A DNA stretch of 64,000 nt from Ampelocalamus luodianensis (GCA_036346255.1 CM070623.1:610033-674032), one strand, 5' to 3'. Shown: positions 42,900 through 55,680, numbered from the stretch's first letter. The notes: generated from the letters alone by a model not told the origin. Made by a program: numbers and translations.

Positions 42900-43620
42900 T
42901 AGCAGCAAGCAGCCAATGGCTTGACGGCAAGGAGGTGGCTGAGGGCGTCGAGGCGCTGCACTGCAGCGGCGGCGTCACGAGTGTCGGTGGTGGAGGCACT
43001 CTCTAGCGAGCAGGGAGACGAGGCGCCAGAGCGCGCGGCCCACTGGGTGGCACTTGTCGAGGCGAGCGAGGTTGGGCGCCGCAGCAGCGAACCCGGTGGC
43101 GCGGCGGCCGGCACCAAGACGGAGGATGGCGGCGCGCGCACGGCGGTGAGGGCACGACGTCGATCCCAAGGCGGCGCAAGCGGCGTAGTGGAAGCGGCGG
43201 TGCGAAGGTGCCGAGGCGCAGCGGCGGCCCGGCGTGAAGACGAGGGCGCCGAGGACACACCGGCCGGGAAGCAGCGGCGCGGCCGGCCGCATCAAGACGG
43301 CGGTGGCGGGCTAAGGCACTAGGACGGCTCGAGGCGCGACATCGAGGCCGACAGCCATGCATGCGGCAGCGTGGCATGGCGTGTTGGCTCGGTGAGGCGC
43401 ACCAGAGCACGGCGCGACGACCCAGTGCACGACGGCGTCGAGGGCGAGCGAGGCGAGGCTGTGTCGATGCGACGGCGTGGCGCATGCGACGGCACTAGGA
43501 TGACGGACATGGACGAGGAGCCGGATGTGGACGCGGACGAGTTCGGCGACAACTACGGTGGGCGCGGACAAGAGGCTGAGCGGACGCGGGATCGGTGACA
43601 ATTACGGCGGACGCGGAGCC
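42900..43620. other. GC-rich stretch within copy D
   Basis: Open frames in five of six frames, rich in Arg, Ala and Gly, come from very high GC (cggcggcg-type). None resembles a domain. Long gypsy LTRs of grasses often have such a GC-rich transcribed leader; a similar one is at 63300-64000. Confidence 0.4.
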
Positions 43621-46200
43621 GAGAAGACGATGTTCGGTGACGATACGCATGCCTAGTGCCGTGGTAAAATCATTAATGTTATTTTTGTTATCGTATTACG
43701 ATATTAGTTATGCATGTTGCATATTAGTCATGTGCATGTCATCTATTCATGCATGTTTAATTGCAAAAATGATTTGGTAACTTAAGACCGGTATAATTCT
43801 CCGGTTATGTCTTATTTGTGCGTAGGCGTGATTATGTGTTGGTATATTGGTGAATGCGAATAATTAGATTATTGAGGTGAAATGTGTGTATTGTTGGTCG
43901 GTGGATGCTAGATTAAATATATGAGTTGATTACTTGATCGGATGATATTATTTTGAAGTTGTATGGATGTTAGTGGTAATCTTTGGATAATACATTAATT
44001 GTAGATTTTTCCTCATGTTGGATTAGTAATTTTAGGAGATAGGGCGCATAAGGATTTTTCGATTTATTACTTGATGAATAGCTTAGGTCATGATGTTTAA
44101 CGTGATATGGATGTTGGATCGAGTGATGTATTTAATCATGAGTAAATTGATGGGATGTCTTAAGAAATAGTCATGTGAGTCATTTGTGCTTGAATTTGGA
44201 GAATGTAGCAATTGACCATTTGGTTGCGAATAAATATTTGGATTTGCCATGTACTTAGTAGGTAAGTCCCATGTGCCGAGTCGGTGGAATTGTACTATCT
44301 ATTGGATTAGTGGATAAATGATTATTAGTCGATCGTAGAGGCACATATGTGATTGGATTAGTAGTTGTAGTACACGACTAGTCCGGTGAAATGGATGTAA
44401 ATTGATTTATTAGTGAGCTATTAAATGTCGGATGTGTTATTACAATTGTAAAGCTCATTAGGTGTCGGTAAGTCAAATAAACCTTGTTCGGTGGAAATGT
44501 TGGTGTTTACGAGTGTGATTTGCTGAGGCAAGACTAGTAGAACTGATAGCTAGCATTAGGTTAAATAGTATGCCGGAGAACTATCGATGGATTCAATCTT
44601 GGTCATATGCCCATGAGTCGGTGGATTTCGTGTAATTATCGGATAGGTTGTATATTTGGAAGGTCGTGAGTTCGGACATCCCTCGATGGGTTGACTACCT
44701 TGATAATGTCTTAGTGGAGGTTAGTACGGGATTTAGATCAAGATATGAGAATATGATTGGAGAGTGCTATGCATGTGATTGGATTCGACACCGGAGAATC
44801 GGTGAAGTATATGCTTATGAGAAGATTAGATTGTCGGTAGATGTGTTTCTTTAGAAAATAAATGAAAAAGAAAAGAAAATACGTAGGCCCCACTCGTCAT
44901 GGCAGAGGCTAGGTCAGCCCATGTATGAAAAGGATTTAATTCCATTTAAAATGCAGAAAAGAATTATTTTTACACTAAAAATTGAATTAACTTTGAAAAT
45001 TCTTAGAAAATCCATATGAACTCCAAATGGGATGAATCCAATTGGGTTATCCATAAAATATTATTCTATATTTAACCATGTAGTTTTTATCTCCACTAGA
45101 ATTCTGTAAATTTTCACAAAATAATTAAATTTGGGTGAACAGTAACAGAACATTGATTTTCAGCATTTTCTGAAAAACGGATTTTCAAATTGCTATAACT
45201 TTCACATATTAACTCCAAATGAAATAATGCTTTCACCTAAATTCATATAAAATCACCATATAGCTACTGTAGAAAATTCATGCATTTTTTAGCACTTTGA
45301 ATTTTCAACTTTTCTCGATGTTTATTCGAGATCGCCTTTCTATAGATTCTGAGTTGCGGAAGTAAGAGAGTACGTAACCGAGAGTGAGCATGTGAGCTAC
45401 CAGCAAGGCAAGCATCCTTTGAACTTTCTTTTTGCATCATATTTGATCCCAGTTTTTGTTAAGTTAGTGCAATGATAATTGCTTGCATGCTATTTTGATA
45501 ATGTCGCTATTTTTGTGATGAATAGTTAGACACATCCTATTATATTGTCATTGTGGCTATCCATGAATTATTCCAGTACTGAAATGCTTATGATAGGATG
45601 TGTGAAATTATATTGTTCGGGTTTGCTTAGCCATGCAAGTCTAGAAATGGTAGTCTGATTGTCGGGAATAACCCGACAATTATGGGATAAACACAACTTT
45701 CATTATATATCGTTGTTTCAGATCTTCGTATCTGTTATATGAGTTAAATTTTGTCATTTTTAAATGAGCTTTTGGTCTGGACAAGTGTTGGTTAGTGATG
45801 GTGCTTTGTGCACGAGCATTGGGTATGTGGTTTGACTTGTTTGGACAATTAAGGACCGAACTTTGGGTTGTTGCAATTCAAGTAAAACTCGTGCTATCAC
45901 ACGCGATATATGGGTGCCGTATGGTTAAGTAGGGGAAGGTTACATTGTGTTAAGTCTCACGGTGGTGAAATTGTAAGGGCACAGGACCGAGAAATCCTGT
46001 GTTCCTTTTGGGCCAATAGGATGGAGACGTTAACATCTTGTGTTTCCTAGGAGCCCTGGGTTGAGGGACTTAACTAATGGGATCTTCTTGCTAAAAATGA
46101 CCATATCTTGATTTACCCAACCGGCATACCATAGGAAGTATGCTATATTCGGAGGCATCTGGAGGCTTACGGGCTAATCAAGTCGTGTGGGTAAAGTAGT
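43621..46200. other. AT-rich non-coding part of copy D
   Basis: No supported ORF, repeat pair or gene. Several phrases (ctccaaatgggatgaatcc; tccaaatgaaataatgc) occur in slightly varied form, as usual in old LTRs. Confidence 0.35.
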
Positions 46201-46619
46201 ACACCCCTGCAGGGTATAAATCTATTTGAATAGCCGTGTCCACGGTTATGGACGATCGCTTGAAATTTGTGGCTGCTTATTGTTAGACTTGGAATTAAAA
46301 TTGTGGGTAAACTCTGTTGATATTTTGTTAATACAATTATGCGCATGGATGTCGCCACCTTTGTTTCTGTGAGGAGCTAGCACATGATCCTTGGGACTAG
46401 CTCATTTTCGCAGGAGGCTTAGTGTGGTCCCTTGTCTCGTGACCTTCCTTAGGTGTGGTCATGGACGTAAGGTGATCCTAGGCCTCTCGGCCACGCCCAG
46501 ACATCCTGGTGGTCTTGCAAGGTGTCCTGGATGGTTTTGTTGGACCTCCTGGGTGAACCTGTGTCCTGGTGGTCTTGTTGGACCTCCTGGGTAAAGACCT
46601 CTTGGGTGCTCTTGGGCTT

Positions 46620-47280
46620 GGATGCTACACCTCCTTGGGGTCTAGATCTGTTTGTGGTTTGGATCTCCCTTTGAGGTCCAGATATCTTTTGTCTTTTGGA
46701 CCTCCTCTGCGGAGGACCTTGTTGTGTCTTTTGGACCGCCTGTCCAGAGGACTTCCTTGTTGTGTCTTTTGGACCTCTTGTCCATGGGACCTCCTCTTTT
46801 GTGTTTAGACCTTTGCGCTCTAGACCTCCCTGTTGTGTCTGGACCTCCTTTAGGTTCAGACCTCCTCTTTTGTGTTTAGACCTTTGTGGTCTAGACCTCC
46901 CTGTTGTGTTTGGACCTCCTAAAGGTTCATACCTCCTCTTTTGTGTTTAGACCCCCCTGTTGTGTTTGGACCTCCTTTAGGTTCAGACCTCCTCTTTTGT
47001 GTTTAGACCTTTGTGGTCTAGACCTCCCTGTTATGTTTGGACCTCCTTTAGGTTCAGACCTCCTCTTTTGTGTTTAGACCTTTGTGGTCTAGACCTCCCT
47101 GTTGTGTTTGGACCCCCCTTAGGTTCAGACCTCCCTGTTGTGTTTAGACCTTTATGGTCTAGACCTCCCTAGTCTTTTGAACCTCCTGTCCTTAGACCTC
47201 CTTGTGGTCTTTAGGACCTTCTGTCCCCAAAGATCCCTCTGTTTGTCTGCAGGTCTCCTCAAGACCTTTTTCCTTGTCCT
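46620..47280. repeat. Tandem repeat, units of about 55-72 bp
   Basis: ggttcagacctcctcttttg, tgtttagacctttgtggtct and agacctccctgttgtgtttg recur in order at starts 46852, 46923, 46979 and 47051, with some truncated units. Each unit contains three or four gacctcc cores. Confidence 0.85.
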
Positions 47281-47892
47281 TGTAGGACCTCCTCCTTGGA
47301 CCTTCATGCAGGACCTCCTCATAGGACCTCCTCGCAGACCTCCTCGTTGGACCTCCTCACAGGATCTCCTCCTTGGACCTCCTCCTTGGACCTCCTCGTA
47401 GGATCTCCTCCTTGGACCTCCTCGTAGGACCTCCTCGCAGGATCTCCTCCTTGGACCTCCTCGCAGACCTCCTCCTTGGACCTCCTCATAGGACCTCCTC
47501 GTTGGACCTCCTCGCAGGATCTCCTCCTTGGACCTCTTCGCAGGACCTCCTCCTTGGACCTCCTCGCAGGACCTCCTCCTTGGGCCTCCTCGTGGGACCT
47601 CCTTGCAGGACCTCCTCGTAGGACCTCCTCCTTGGATCTCCTCGTTGGACCTCCTCACAGGACCTCCTCGTAGGACCTCCTCCTTGGATCTCCTCGTTGG
47701 AACTCCTCGCAGGACCTCCTCGCAGGATCTCCTCGTTGGACCTCCTCACAGGACCTCCTCGTTGGACCTCCTCGTTGGACCTCCTCGCAGGATCTCCTCC
47801 TTGGACCTCCTCACAGGACCTCCTCGTTGGACCTCCTCGTTGGACCTCCTCGCCGGACCTCCTCCTTGGATCTCCTCCTTGGACCTCCACTT
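47280..47892. repeat. GGACCTCCTCNN 12-bp minisatellite
   Basis: About 50 units of a 12-bp motif, ggacctcctc plus gt/ca/ct variants (ggacctcctcgt, ggatctcctcct, aggacctcctcg), in higher-order alternation. Long open frames on both strands (for example DLLVGPPRRTSS) are produced only by the unit length being a multiple of three. Confidence 0.95.
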
Positions 47893-50435
47893 TGGACCAT
47901 GCCCTTTGACTGGTCTGTGCACCTTTTGACTGGCTCCTTTGGCAGTCTTAAGTGCATTTCATGTGGGTTGAGTCACATTAAATGCTGCCACCTACCCTTG
48001 TCCTCTTTTCTACTTTGTGTCACATCCCTTATTTTTTTCTTTATCTCTTTTCGTACCATCCAGCAGTGTGCCTTGTCCTAATGCCTTGAACTTGGTCGCT
48101 TCTTTTTGGTGGTGCTCTGTTCACCTTTTCTCTTTAAATAGAGCACTAGGGAGCACCATTTCCTCCTTGTTGCTCATTCCAGCATCTCCCTTGGTTTCTC
48201 CTTGTTCGGGAGAGCCTCCAGAGCTCTTCTGGTTCTGACCTCCTTGAGTTCGAGCCCTTCACTCGCTGGACCTCCCTCCCGTGGGATTCCTCCCTCTCAG
48301 ACCTCCTCCTCTCTGTGGATCTCCTCTCTCTTTATTTCAAGTAAGTTCTTTTGGTTTTCTTGGAGTTTCTTTTGCTTATTTGGTTTATTTTGCGAATGTG
48401 TAGATCTCGGTTGAATCGTTGAGAAGCTCGTGAATCAAGCTCCATCAGCCGAAGCTTTTTCTTTCTCCAACAGAGGCAAGTCGTGGACCTTGATCATCTT
48501 GATCCCACTTTGCAAAGCTATTTTGATTTATTAAACTTGCATGGCTATCTTTATAGAAATGGTTTGGGCAGTAGCTATCCTCCTACTTGACATTATGCCT
48601 CCTTTGTATACTTAAACTGGACATGTTGACATGAACTCTTTGGACACCTTAGGATGGATATTTTAGTTGGTATCTCTTGTTATTGCCAACTTGGGACCGA
48701 ACCTTGATGCTTAGCCTTGCTCTAGATGCGCTGGTCTTGTGAATCATGCCTCATCAACAATAATCTTGACTAATGAACTATGGAATTTGTGGTTGGTGCC
48801 ATTGTTAAGCAACTATGGTGTGATGCCATAAGCTGTGTTGATTGTGGTGCGAGACCACCTTAAAACTTGTTGTGCTAGGACTGGGTGGTCCAATGGCCGG
48901 GTTGAATCCCAAATCTGTTTTATGCTCGGGCAAGTGGCTGGAGGTGAGTAGTGGGTGCTCAGGGGCTGGTCCCCATTTGAGTCACATTGGGTTTGTGGAA
49001 GTCTTGCCTGAGCAACATTTAAGGACTGAACCTTGGGAGCCATTGATCTGGGCCTTTTCGTGCAACCACATGTCCATTATGGGGTGGACCGGGAGTAATA
49101 ATTGGTCTTGTTTTGATTCGGTTCCAAGGTAGAGGAGGTGCTTAGTTCACCACGGCACAAGAGGGGGCCACCAGGTGCTATGCGCACACTGCGATGGCGA
49201 AACCTTAGTGTTGGTGACTGAGTCAGAGCAGGACCTTGTAAAAGCTCGGTGGTGGTCTCCACTTGATTCATATGTCTATGGTAACGTGTGTTATATCAAG
49301 CGACTACCTCTTGTGGGTAAAGTTGTACACCTCTGCAGAGTGTAAATCTATTCGAATAGCCGCGTCCTCGGTTATGGACATGTCCGGAGATTTCGAATGA
49401 GGGTTAAAATTCCTTTTTCAAACTTGTGCTTCCTAGACACTTTTGTGAGAGGTCATGGCTTTGCCTTGAAGAGACCTTGGCCGGCTCCAGAGAGGTCATG
49501 GCTGGTTCACTAGGTGGTTTAGTGGCTAGTTGTGGAGCTTTGGAGTGGGTGCTCCAGGGTGGCCATGGGAGAGGTCCTGGTCATGGGTGTGACCAGGCCT
49601 CCCACGGTTGGTCTTTGGTAGCTCTGGAGTGGGTGCTCCAGAGTGGCTTTGGATGTGAGTGGGTGCTCACAGCCTCTTTTGAAATCAAATGTATCTATGT
49701 ACTAATGTTTTAACTTGAGCATTTCAATCTACTTATTACTTGATGTCAAATACTGCTTTATGCAACTAACCTTACAGCTCTCTTTTGGCAAGCCTTGCAT
49801 AATTACTTATTGCATAGACTCCCCACGGTTTGCTGAGTACATTCAATGTACTCATGGCTTTTGCCCTCTGTTTAAATCAGCAGCTGCAGGAAGTTCTAGG
49901 GAGCTCAAAGCTCAGTGAAGAAGAGGTCTTTGGAGACCTTGCGACCTAGGGGACGTCCTCCACTCTATAGTCGGTGGGCTGATCGGTTGGACCTACCGTT
50001 GGTGTTTTGTTTCCACTGTAGTTGAGCTCTTGTTGTAGCCCTTGAGGCAAACCTCTTGTAAGAAGCTTGGCCGGTTTGGTCTTTAATATATATATATATA
50101 TATTGTTTTGTCTCTTGTTTCTCTTAGCTCGTGTATGGATTTGATCTCACCATTGTTAGTTTGTGCGAACCAGCTTGTGTTCCTGGGACTGGCTCTTTGC
50201 ACAATGGCCAAGACCTCCAGGAGGTCTTGCAGACCTCCTGGGAGGTCCTGGTAGACCTCACTCGGGATGCACCGAGCGGTATTACCGCTCCTTTGTGCGG
50301 TAGTACCGCAGCTCAAAAAAAGGGGCCGGTTCCTTGTATCCTGAGAAGGTCATCACACCCTAGGTCTAGACTTTCCTTGTGTTTAGCCCCTCTGTGTGCC
50401 CAGACTTCCTTACCACTAGGACCCCTCCTGTGGTT
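47893..50435 (+). mobile_element. GGACCTCC-family LTR, copy C (partial, plus orientation)
   Basis: Same family as copies A and B: a leader-like part at 47930-48400, the block cctctgcagagtgtaaatct then attcgaatagccgcgtcctc at about 49328, and an LTR-end-like tail (gctgagtacattcaatgtac at about 49836). It contains an (AT)n run at 50086-50104 and the palindrome-rich gcggtattaccgc and gcggtagtaccgc at 50276-50312. Non-coding. It is cut at 50436 by the copia LTR. Confidence 0.5.
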
Positions 50436-52121
50436 TGTGAAGGGATACACGGAAGGCTACGATAGCACAAACAAAAAATTACCGCGCAACCAAGGAACCT
50501 CCGCAAGTAATAGATCACGAGATTACCATTAGACGCGCCGACTCGTAGCGGAAGTAGAGTCGATGTAGCGAGTTGATGCAGTTGTAGTCGTACTTGCTGC
50601 GCGTCTTCTCCTCCTACTCCGATGAACATCGCAAGTTCTCCTCCAGCTCCTGAGGTTGTCGTGAGTTGCGGATCGTCCTTAGTGCTGATGCTTCGCAACA
50701 ACACCTCCAAGGTATCCACACGTACGAGGTAAGGACACCACACGCAGGAGTGCTAGCGCCGGCAACGCGGTTGAGGAAGGCGTGGCTATTAGGGTTTCAA
50801 GAATTCCTTTAAAAAGAATTGATCGATTGTCAACCCCATGCCACCGCACCTCTATATATATAGGCATCCATAATGGGTCTCGAACCTGAGGCCCATTAGG
50901 AACTCGAGGCCTACAAGAATTCGGATCACCATCCAAATCAAATCCCAACCCTTTAGGTGTGTGACCCTATAGGTTCGTGTGTAATCGGTTGTGACTCGGA
51001 AACTTCTTTCCAACCACGAGTCGTTAGCGTTACCTAGCAGCACATAACGATTTCCAAACACACACAGAATATATCGGACGAACCTTAATGCAATATGATC
51101 TACGACCAGGTCTTTATCACTTTCGACCAACTTGTACCTAGTCACGAATAGTCCATAATTAGTTACGATCAGTTCGTAACTCCTTACGACCAGTCAGTAC
51201 TTAACTACGACCAGTTCATATCTCCACACGACCAGCTCGTAGCGTATGCGATCGATTTCGACCGATCGACTTCGTCGATCTCGACTTTGACGATCTACGA
51301 CTTGGCGATCTACGACTTCGACCAGTCTATGACTTCGACGAGTCTACGACTTCGACCAGTTTGAACGACCTACTTGTGTATTCTCCCTTTGCCTCACGAC
51401 TTCTGGTTGAACTCCAGGTGAGATAATATGTCATCCATGGATTGTTCAATACTTTCTCGATCAAGTGTCGAATAACTTCATGTGGTCGAAACTTCGACCA
51501 CTAGTGGCATGGCCATGAACTTTCTTTATTCGACCACAACGAGGGCCCAGAGACATCTCTCATGTTATGTTAGGAGGGGCAAATCCCACATCCGACCAGT
51601 CACATTTCTCCGCATGTTTCATAGCATACCCGAAAGTTACCTTTATAACTACCTAGTTACGGTGTAGCGTTTGGCAACCTCTAAGAGTGCTATTACACAT
51701 GTAGGAAACCATGCTGATATCAGGTCTAAGGATTATACATCATCATTGCTTGAGACCAACTAACGACACATAGAATCATAACAATCTCAATAGTGTCTCA
51801 AGGTGGGTCTATCCAACACCATGTTCTCTAACATGTGTCCACATTATTGATTCGATATCTCTATATCCATGACCGGTGAAACATGGTCATCAATCAATAC
51901 ATGTACTGGTCGTAGAGTCACCGTGTTCCACCAAAGACATTCGACGAGGATACTTTTAGAATGACATCATATAAGATAAAGAGTTTCACCAACAAGTCAC
52001 ATACTCATTGATCTATATAACTGATGATTCATTCAAGGAACAAGATAACATATTATCAAATGTTATGAACATAATGAAATATAATCATCTCTATGATTGC
52101 CTCTAGGGCATATTTCCAACA
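50436..52121 (-). repeat. Ty1/copia 3' LTR, BARE/RIRE1-like (1686 bp)
   Basis: Minus strand starts TGTTGGAAATATGCCCTAGA (52121) and ends TATCCCTTCACA (50436). The start is the well-known LTR opening of BARE-1/Angela/RIRE1 elements in grasses. Contains many cgac-type short repeats (gatctacgacttcgaccag at 51270-51370) and tctatatata at about 50852, a likely TATA box read on the minus strand. Confidence 0.85.
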
Positions 52122-52135
52122 GTCTCCCACTTGCA
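52122..52135 (-). other. Copia polypurine tract
   Basis: Minus strand GCAAGTGGGAGAC immediately before the LTR; normal primer site for plus-strand DNA synthesis. Confidence 0.75.
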
Positions 52136-52141
52136 CTAGAG

Positions 52142-55040
52142 TCAATCATTTAAGTATCTAATACCGATAGATCTTGTGTGCGCCTCATGCTTTGGCTGTG
52201 TGAGAGGATTTGTCAATGGATCAGCAACATTTAAATCCGTATGAACTTTGCATATCTTAACATCTCCTCCATCCACCAATTCGCGAATGAGATGATAACA
52301 CCTGAGTATGTGCTTAGACTTCTGATGGGATCTAGGCTCCTTAACCTGCGCAATGGCTCCATTGTTGTCACAATAGAGATCCATTAGGCTCGAGGCACTC
52401 GGAACCACTTCCAACTCAGTAATGAAATTCCTTATCCAAACACCTTCCTTTGTAGCTTCAGAAGCCGCAATGTACTCGGCCTCTGTTGTAGAATCAGCAG
52501 TTGTCTCTTGCTTGGAACTTTTCCAACTCACTGCTTCTCCATTCAAAATGAATACAAAACCATATTATGAACGATAATCATCTTTGTTGGTTTGGAAGCT
52601 TGCATCGGTGTAACCATTTACAACGAGCTCTTCATCACCGCCATAAACTAGGAACGCATCCTTAGTCCTTCTCAAATACTTAAGAATGTTTTTCACAACT
52701 GTCTAGTGACCTTCACCGGGATCAGCTTGGTATCTACTCATAACACTTAGAGCATATGATACATCTGGTCGAGTACATATCATGGCGTTCATGATAGATC
52801 CAATAGCAGAAGCATATGGAATACCATACATACGGTCTCGCTCATCAGTGGTCGAAGGACATTGACTCTTGCTAAGACTTATGCCATGTGACATTGGCAA
52901 GAACCCTTTCTTGGCATCCTACATGCTGAACCGAATCAACACCTTATCAATGTAAGTACTTTGGCTTAATCCAATTAACCTCTTCGATCTATCTCTATAG
53001 ATCTTTATTCCTGAGATATATGCTGTCTCTCCTAGGTCCTTCATAGAAAAACTATTTTTCAATGATACCTTAACAGATTCCAGTATTGGAATGTCATTCT
53101 CAATCAATAATATGTCATCCACATATAAGATTAGAATAACAAGCACGCTCCCACTAACTTTCATGTAAACACAAGGTTCTTCTTTGTTCTTGACGAAACC
53201 AAACATTTTGATCTCCTTATCAAAGCGTATATTCCAACTCCGAGATGCTTGCTTCAACCCATAAATGGACTTTTGATGTTTGCATACTTTACTAGCATTC
53301 TTTGGATCAACAAAACCTTCAGACTGTGTCATGTACACATCCTCACTTAGGTTTCCATTAAGGAAATCCGTTTTGACATCCATTTGCCATATCTTATAGT
53401 CGAAATATGCAACAATAGCTAGAATGATCCGTATAGATTTAAGCATCGCTACCGGTGAGAAAGTCTCATTGTAGTCAACCCCTTGAACTTGTCAAAAACC
53501 TTTTGCGACCTGTCGAGCTTTATAAATGTGAATATTTCCATCCATATCAATCTTTTTCTTATAGATCCATTTGCACTCAATGGTTTTAACACCATCAAGC
53601 GGATCGACCAGGTTCCAAACCCGATTGTCACTCATGGAGTCTATCTCGGATTTCATGGCTTCAAGCTATTTCTCAGAGTCTGGGTCCATCATTGCTTCCT
53701 TAAAAGTATTAGGCTCATCATTATTCAATAATAATACGTCATGCCCATACCATATAGGTAATTGACGTGGCCTTTTAGATCTATGTGGGGCTGATGCCTC
53801 ATCTACAGGTTCAACAATAATTTGTTCGTCCTGTAGAGGTTCAGTAGGAGTTGAAACACTTTCAGACGTTTCCCGAATTTCTTCGAGTTGCATCTTTCTC
53901 CCATTGACTCCTTTGGAAAGAAACTCTTTCTCTAAAAAGACATCATTTCGGGCAACAAAAACTTTGCCCTCTTCCTGGTTGTAGAAATAATATCCTTTGG
54001 TTTCCCTAAGATATCCTATAAAGAAGCATTTACGAGACTTAGGTGTGAGCTTATCAGACGTCAAACGTTTAACATAGACATCACATCCCCAAATCCTTAG
54101 AAAAGACAAACTAGGACTCTTCCCAGTCCATATCTCATATGGTGTCTTATCTACTGATTTAGATGGTACATTATTCAAAGTGAAAGCGGCAGTTTCTAGA
54201 GCGTAACCCCAAAAATACAATGGCAGATCCGATTGGCTCATCATTGACCGAACCATGTCTAACAAGGTCCGGTTACGCCGCTCGAACACCCCATTCCATT
54301 GTGGAGTGCCCGGTGGTGTAAGCTGTGGAACAATTCCACGTTGTTTCAAATGATCACCAAATTTATGGCTCAAATATTCACCTCCACGATCAGATCGTAA
54401 AGATTTGATTGTCTTGCCAAGTTGATTCTGTACCTCATTCTGGAACTCCTTGAACTTTTCAAAGAATTCCGACTTGTGCCTCATTAAGTAGATATAACCA
54501 TATCTACTATAGTCATCGGTAAAAGTAATGAAGTACTGAAAACCACCTCTAGTTGTCGTGCTAATTGGTCCACATACATCAGTATGTACGAGTGCCAACA
54601 AGTCGACACCCTTTCACTCCGACCAGTGAAAGGTGTCTTGGTCATCTTTCCGAGCAGGCAAGATTCGCACGTTTCAAATGATTCCAAGTCAAATGAGTTT
54701 AGAATTTCATCATCATGGAGCTTCTTCATGCATTTCTCACTTATGTGACCCAAACGACAATGCCAAATAAATGTGAAATTCATTTTATTAGGTCAAGCCT
54801 CTTTGAATTAATATTATAGATGGGTGCATCACCAAGATTTAAAATAAACAACTCATTCAAAACAGGTGCATAGTCATAAAACACTTCATTCAAAAATATA
54901 GAACAACCATTGTCCTCAATAATGAATTTATAACCCTCTGCCATGAAATATGAGGCAGAGATAATGTTTCTACTAATGGCTAGAACGTAATAACAATTAT
55001 TCAATTCCAAAATAAATCTTGAAGGTAAAAGTAATGGCAA
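52142..55040 (-). pseudogene. Ty1/copia polyprotein (GAG-pre-integrase, integrase, RT, RNase H), broken
   Basis: In order on the minus strand: end of the protease/pre-integrase part (LNNCYYVLAISRNIISASYF), GAG-pre-integrase zinc region (WHCRLGHISEKCMKKLH, CESCLLGKMTKTPFTG), integrase core 53666-54601 (VHTDVCGPIS, FTDDYSRYGYIYLM, LRSDRGGEYLS, GTPQWNGVFERRNRTL), RT 52919-53446 (QMDVKTDFLNGNL, YGLKQASRSWN, ILYVDDILLI) and RNase H 52142-52546 (DSTTEAEYIAASEATKEGVW, HIRE-like end). At least four frame changes or stops separate the open stretches. Gag and the 5' LTR are absent; the copia sequence ends at the CACTA terminus at 55165. Confidence 0.9.
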
Positions 55041-55168
55041 AGTCCCGACGCCAATGCAGCAACCTTTGCTTTATTCCCGACAAGAAGATCCATCTCTCCT
55101 CTTGCAATATTCCTAATCCTTGTTAGACTCTGCATCGAATTGCAAATATGAGCAACCGATCTGGCACT

Positions 55169-55680
55169 ACTACAGAAACAACAATTACAGACGGTTCGGA
55201 ACCGTCATCATAGACGGTTTCCGAATCATCTCGAAAAGTTGGTCTCTGATAACAGGTGGTTATCACAGATCTGCAAACCGTCTGTGATATGAATATCACA
55301 GACGGTTTTTAGATAAAAACCGTATGTGAATTCCAGTATCACAGACGGTTCTATACACGAAACACCTGTGAAGTCAGAGTATCACAGACGTTTCGTGTAT
55401 AGAACCGTCTGTGAAGACAGAGTATCAAAGACGGTTTTTACACAGAACCGTTTGTGATACTTTGTCTTCACATACGGTTCTGTAAACCAAACGTCTGTGA
55501 AGTCAGAGTATTACAGACGGTTCTATGTGAAAACCATCTGTGAAGACAGAGTATCACAGATGGTTTTTACATAGAACCGTCTGTGATACGCTGACTTCAC
55601 AGACATTTTGTGTATAGAGCCGTCTGTGATACTTAATTCACATACGGTTTTTACACAGAACCGTCTGTGATAGTTCATTA
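55169..55680. repeat. CACTA subterminal repeat array with alternating inverted copies
   Basis: About 20 copies of atcacagacggtt or its reverse complement aaccgtctgtgat, alternating in orientation. For example acggttctatacacgaaac near 55337 is followed at 55390-55418 by gtttcgtgtatagaaccgt, a near-perfect hairpin. Such arrays are the binding sites of the TNPA-type protein in this superfamily. Confidence 0.9.

Larger units (their letters stand above)
41356..46630 (+). mobile_element. Long gypsy LTR-like sequence, copy D
   Basis: Starts TGTAACACCCCGATTTTCAG and contains a GC-rich leader part (42900-43620), a long AT-rich non-coding middle and, at about 46215, the block ctgcagggtataaatctatt then gaatagccgtgtccacgg. 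From 46370 to 46600 it matches the end of copy A (ctagcacatgatccttggga; cctaggcctctcggcca), and it ends near ggatgctaca (about 46630). No gag-pol. Boundaries rest on similarity to copy A; the whole may be a mosaic. Confidence 0.45.

Noticed and set aside
42899..43601. Several Arg/Ala-rich ORFs of 75-160 codons on both strands
   Set aside because: Extreme GC content inside an LTR-like region; no domain, and frames are open on both strands at once.
47152..47929. Long overlapping ORFs on both strands (DLLVGPPRRTSSLDLL and RRSCEEVQGGGPTRRS types)
   Set aside because: They are translations of a 12-bp minisatellite; open frames arise because the unit is a multiple of three and lacks stops.
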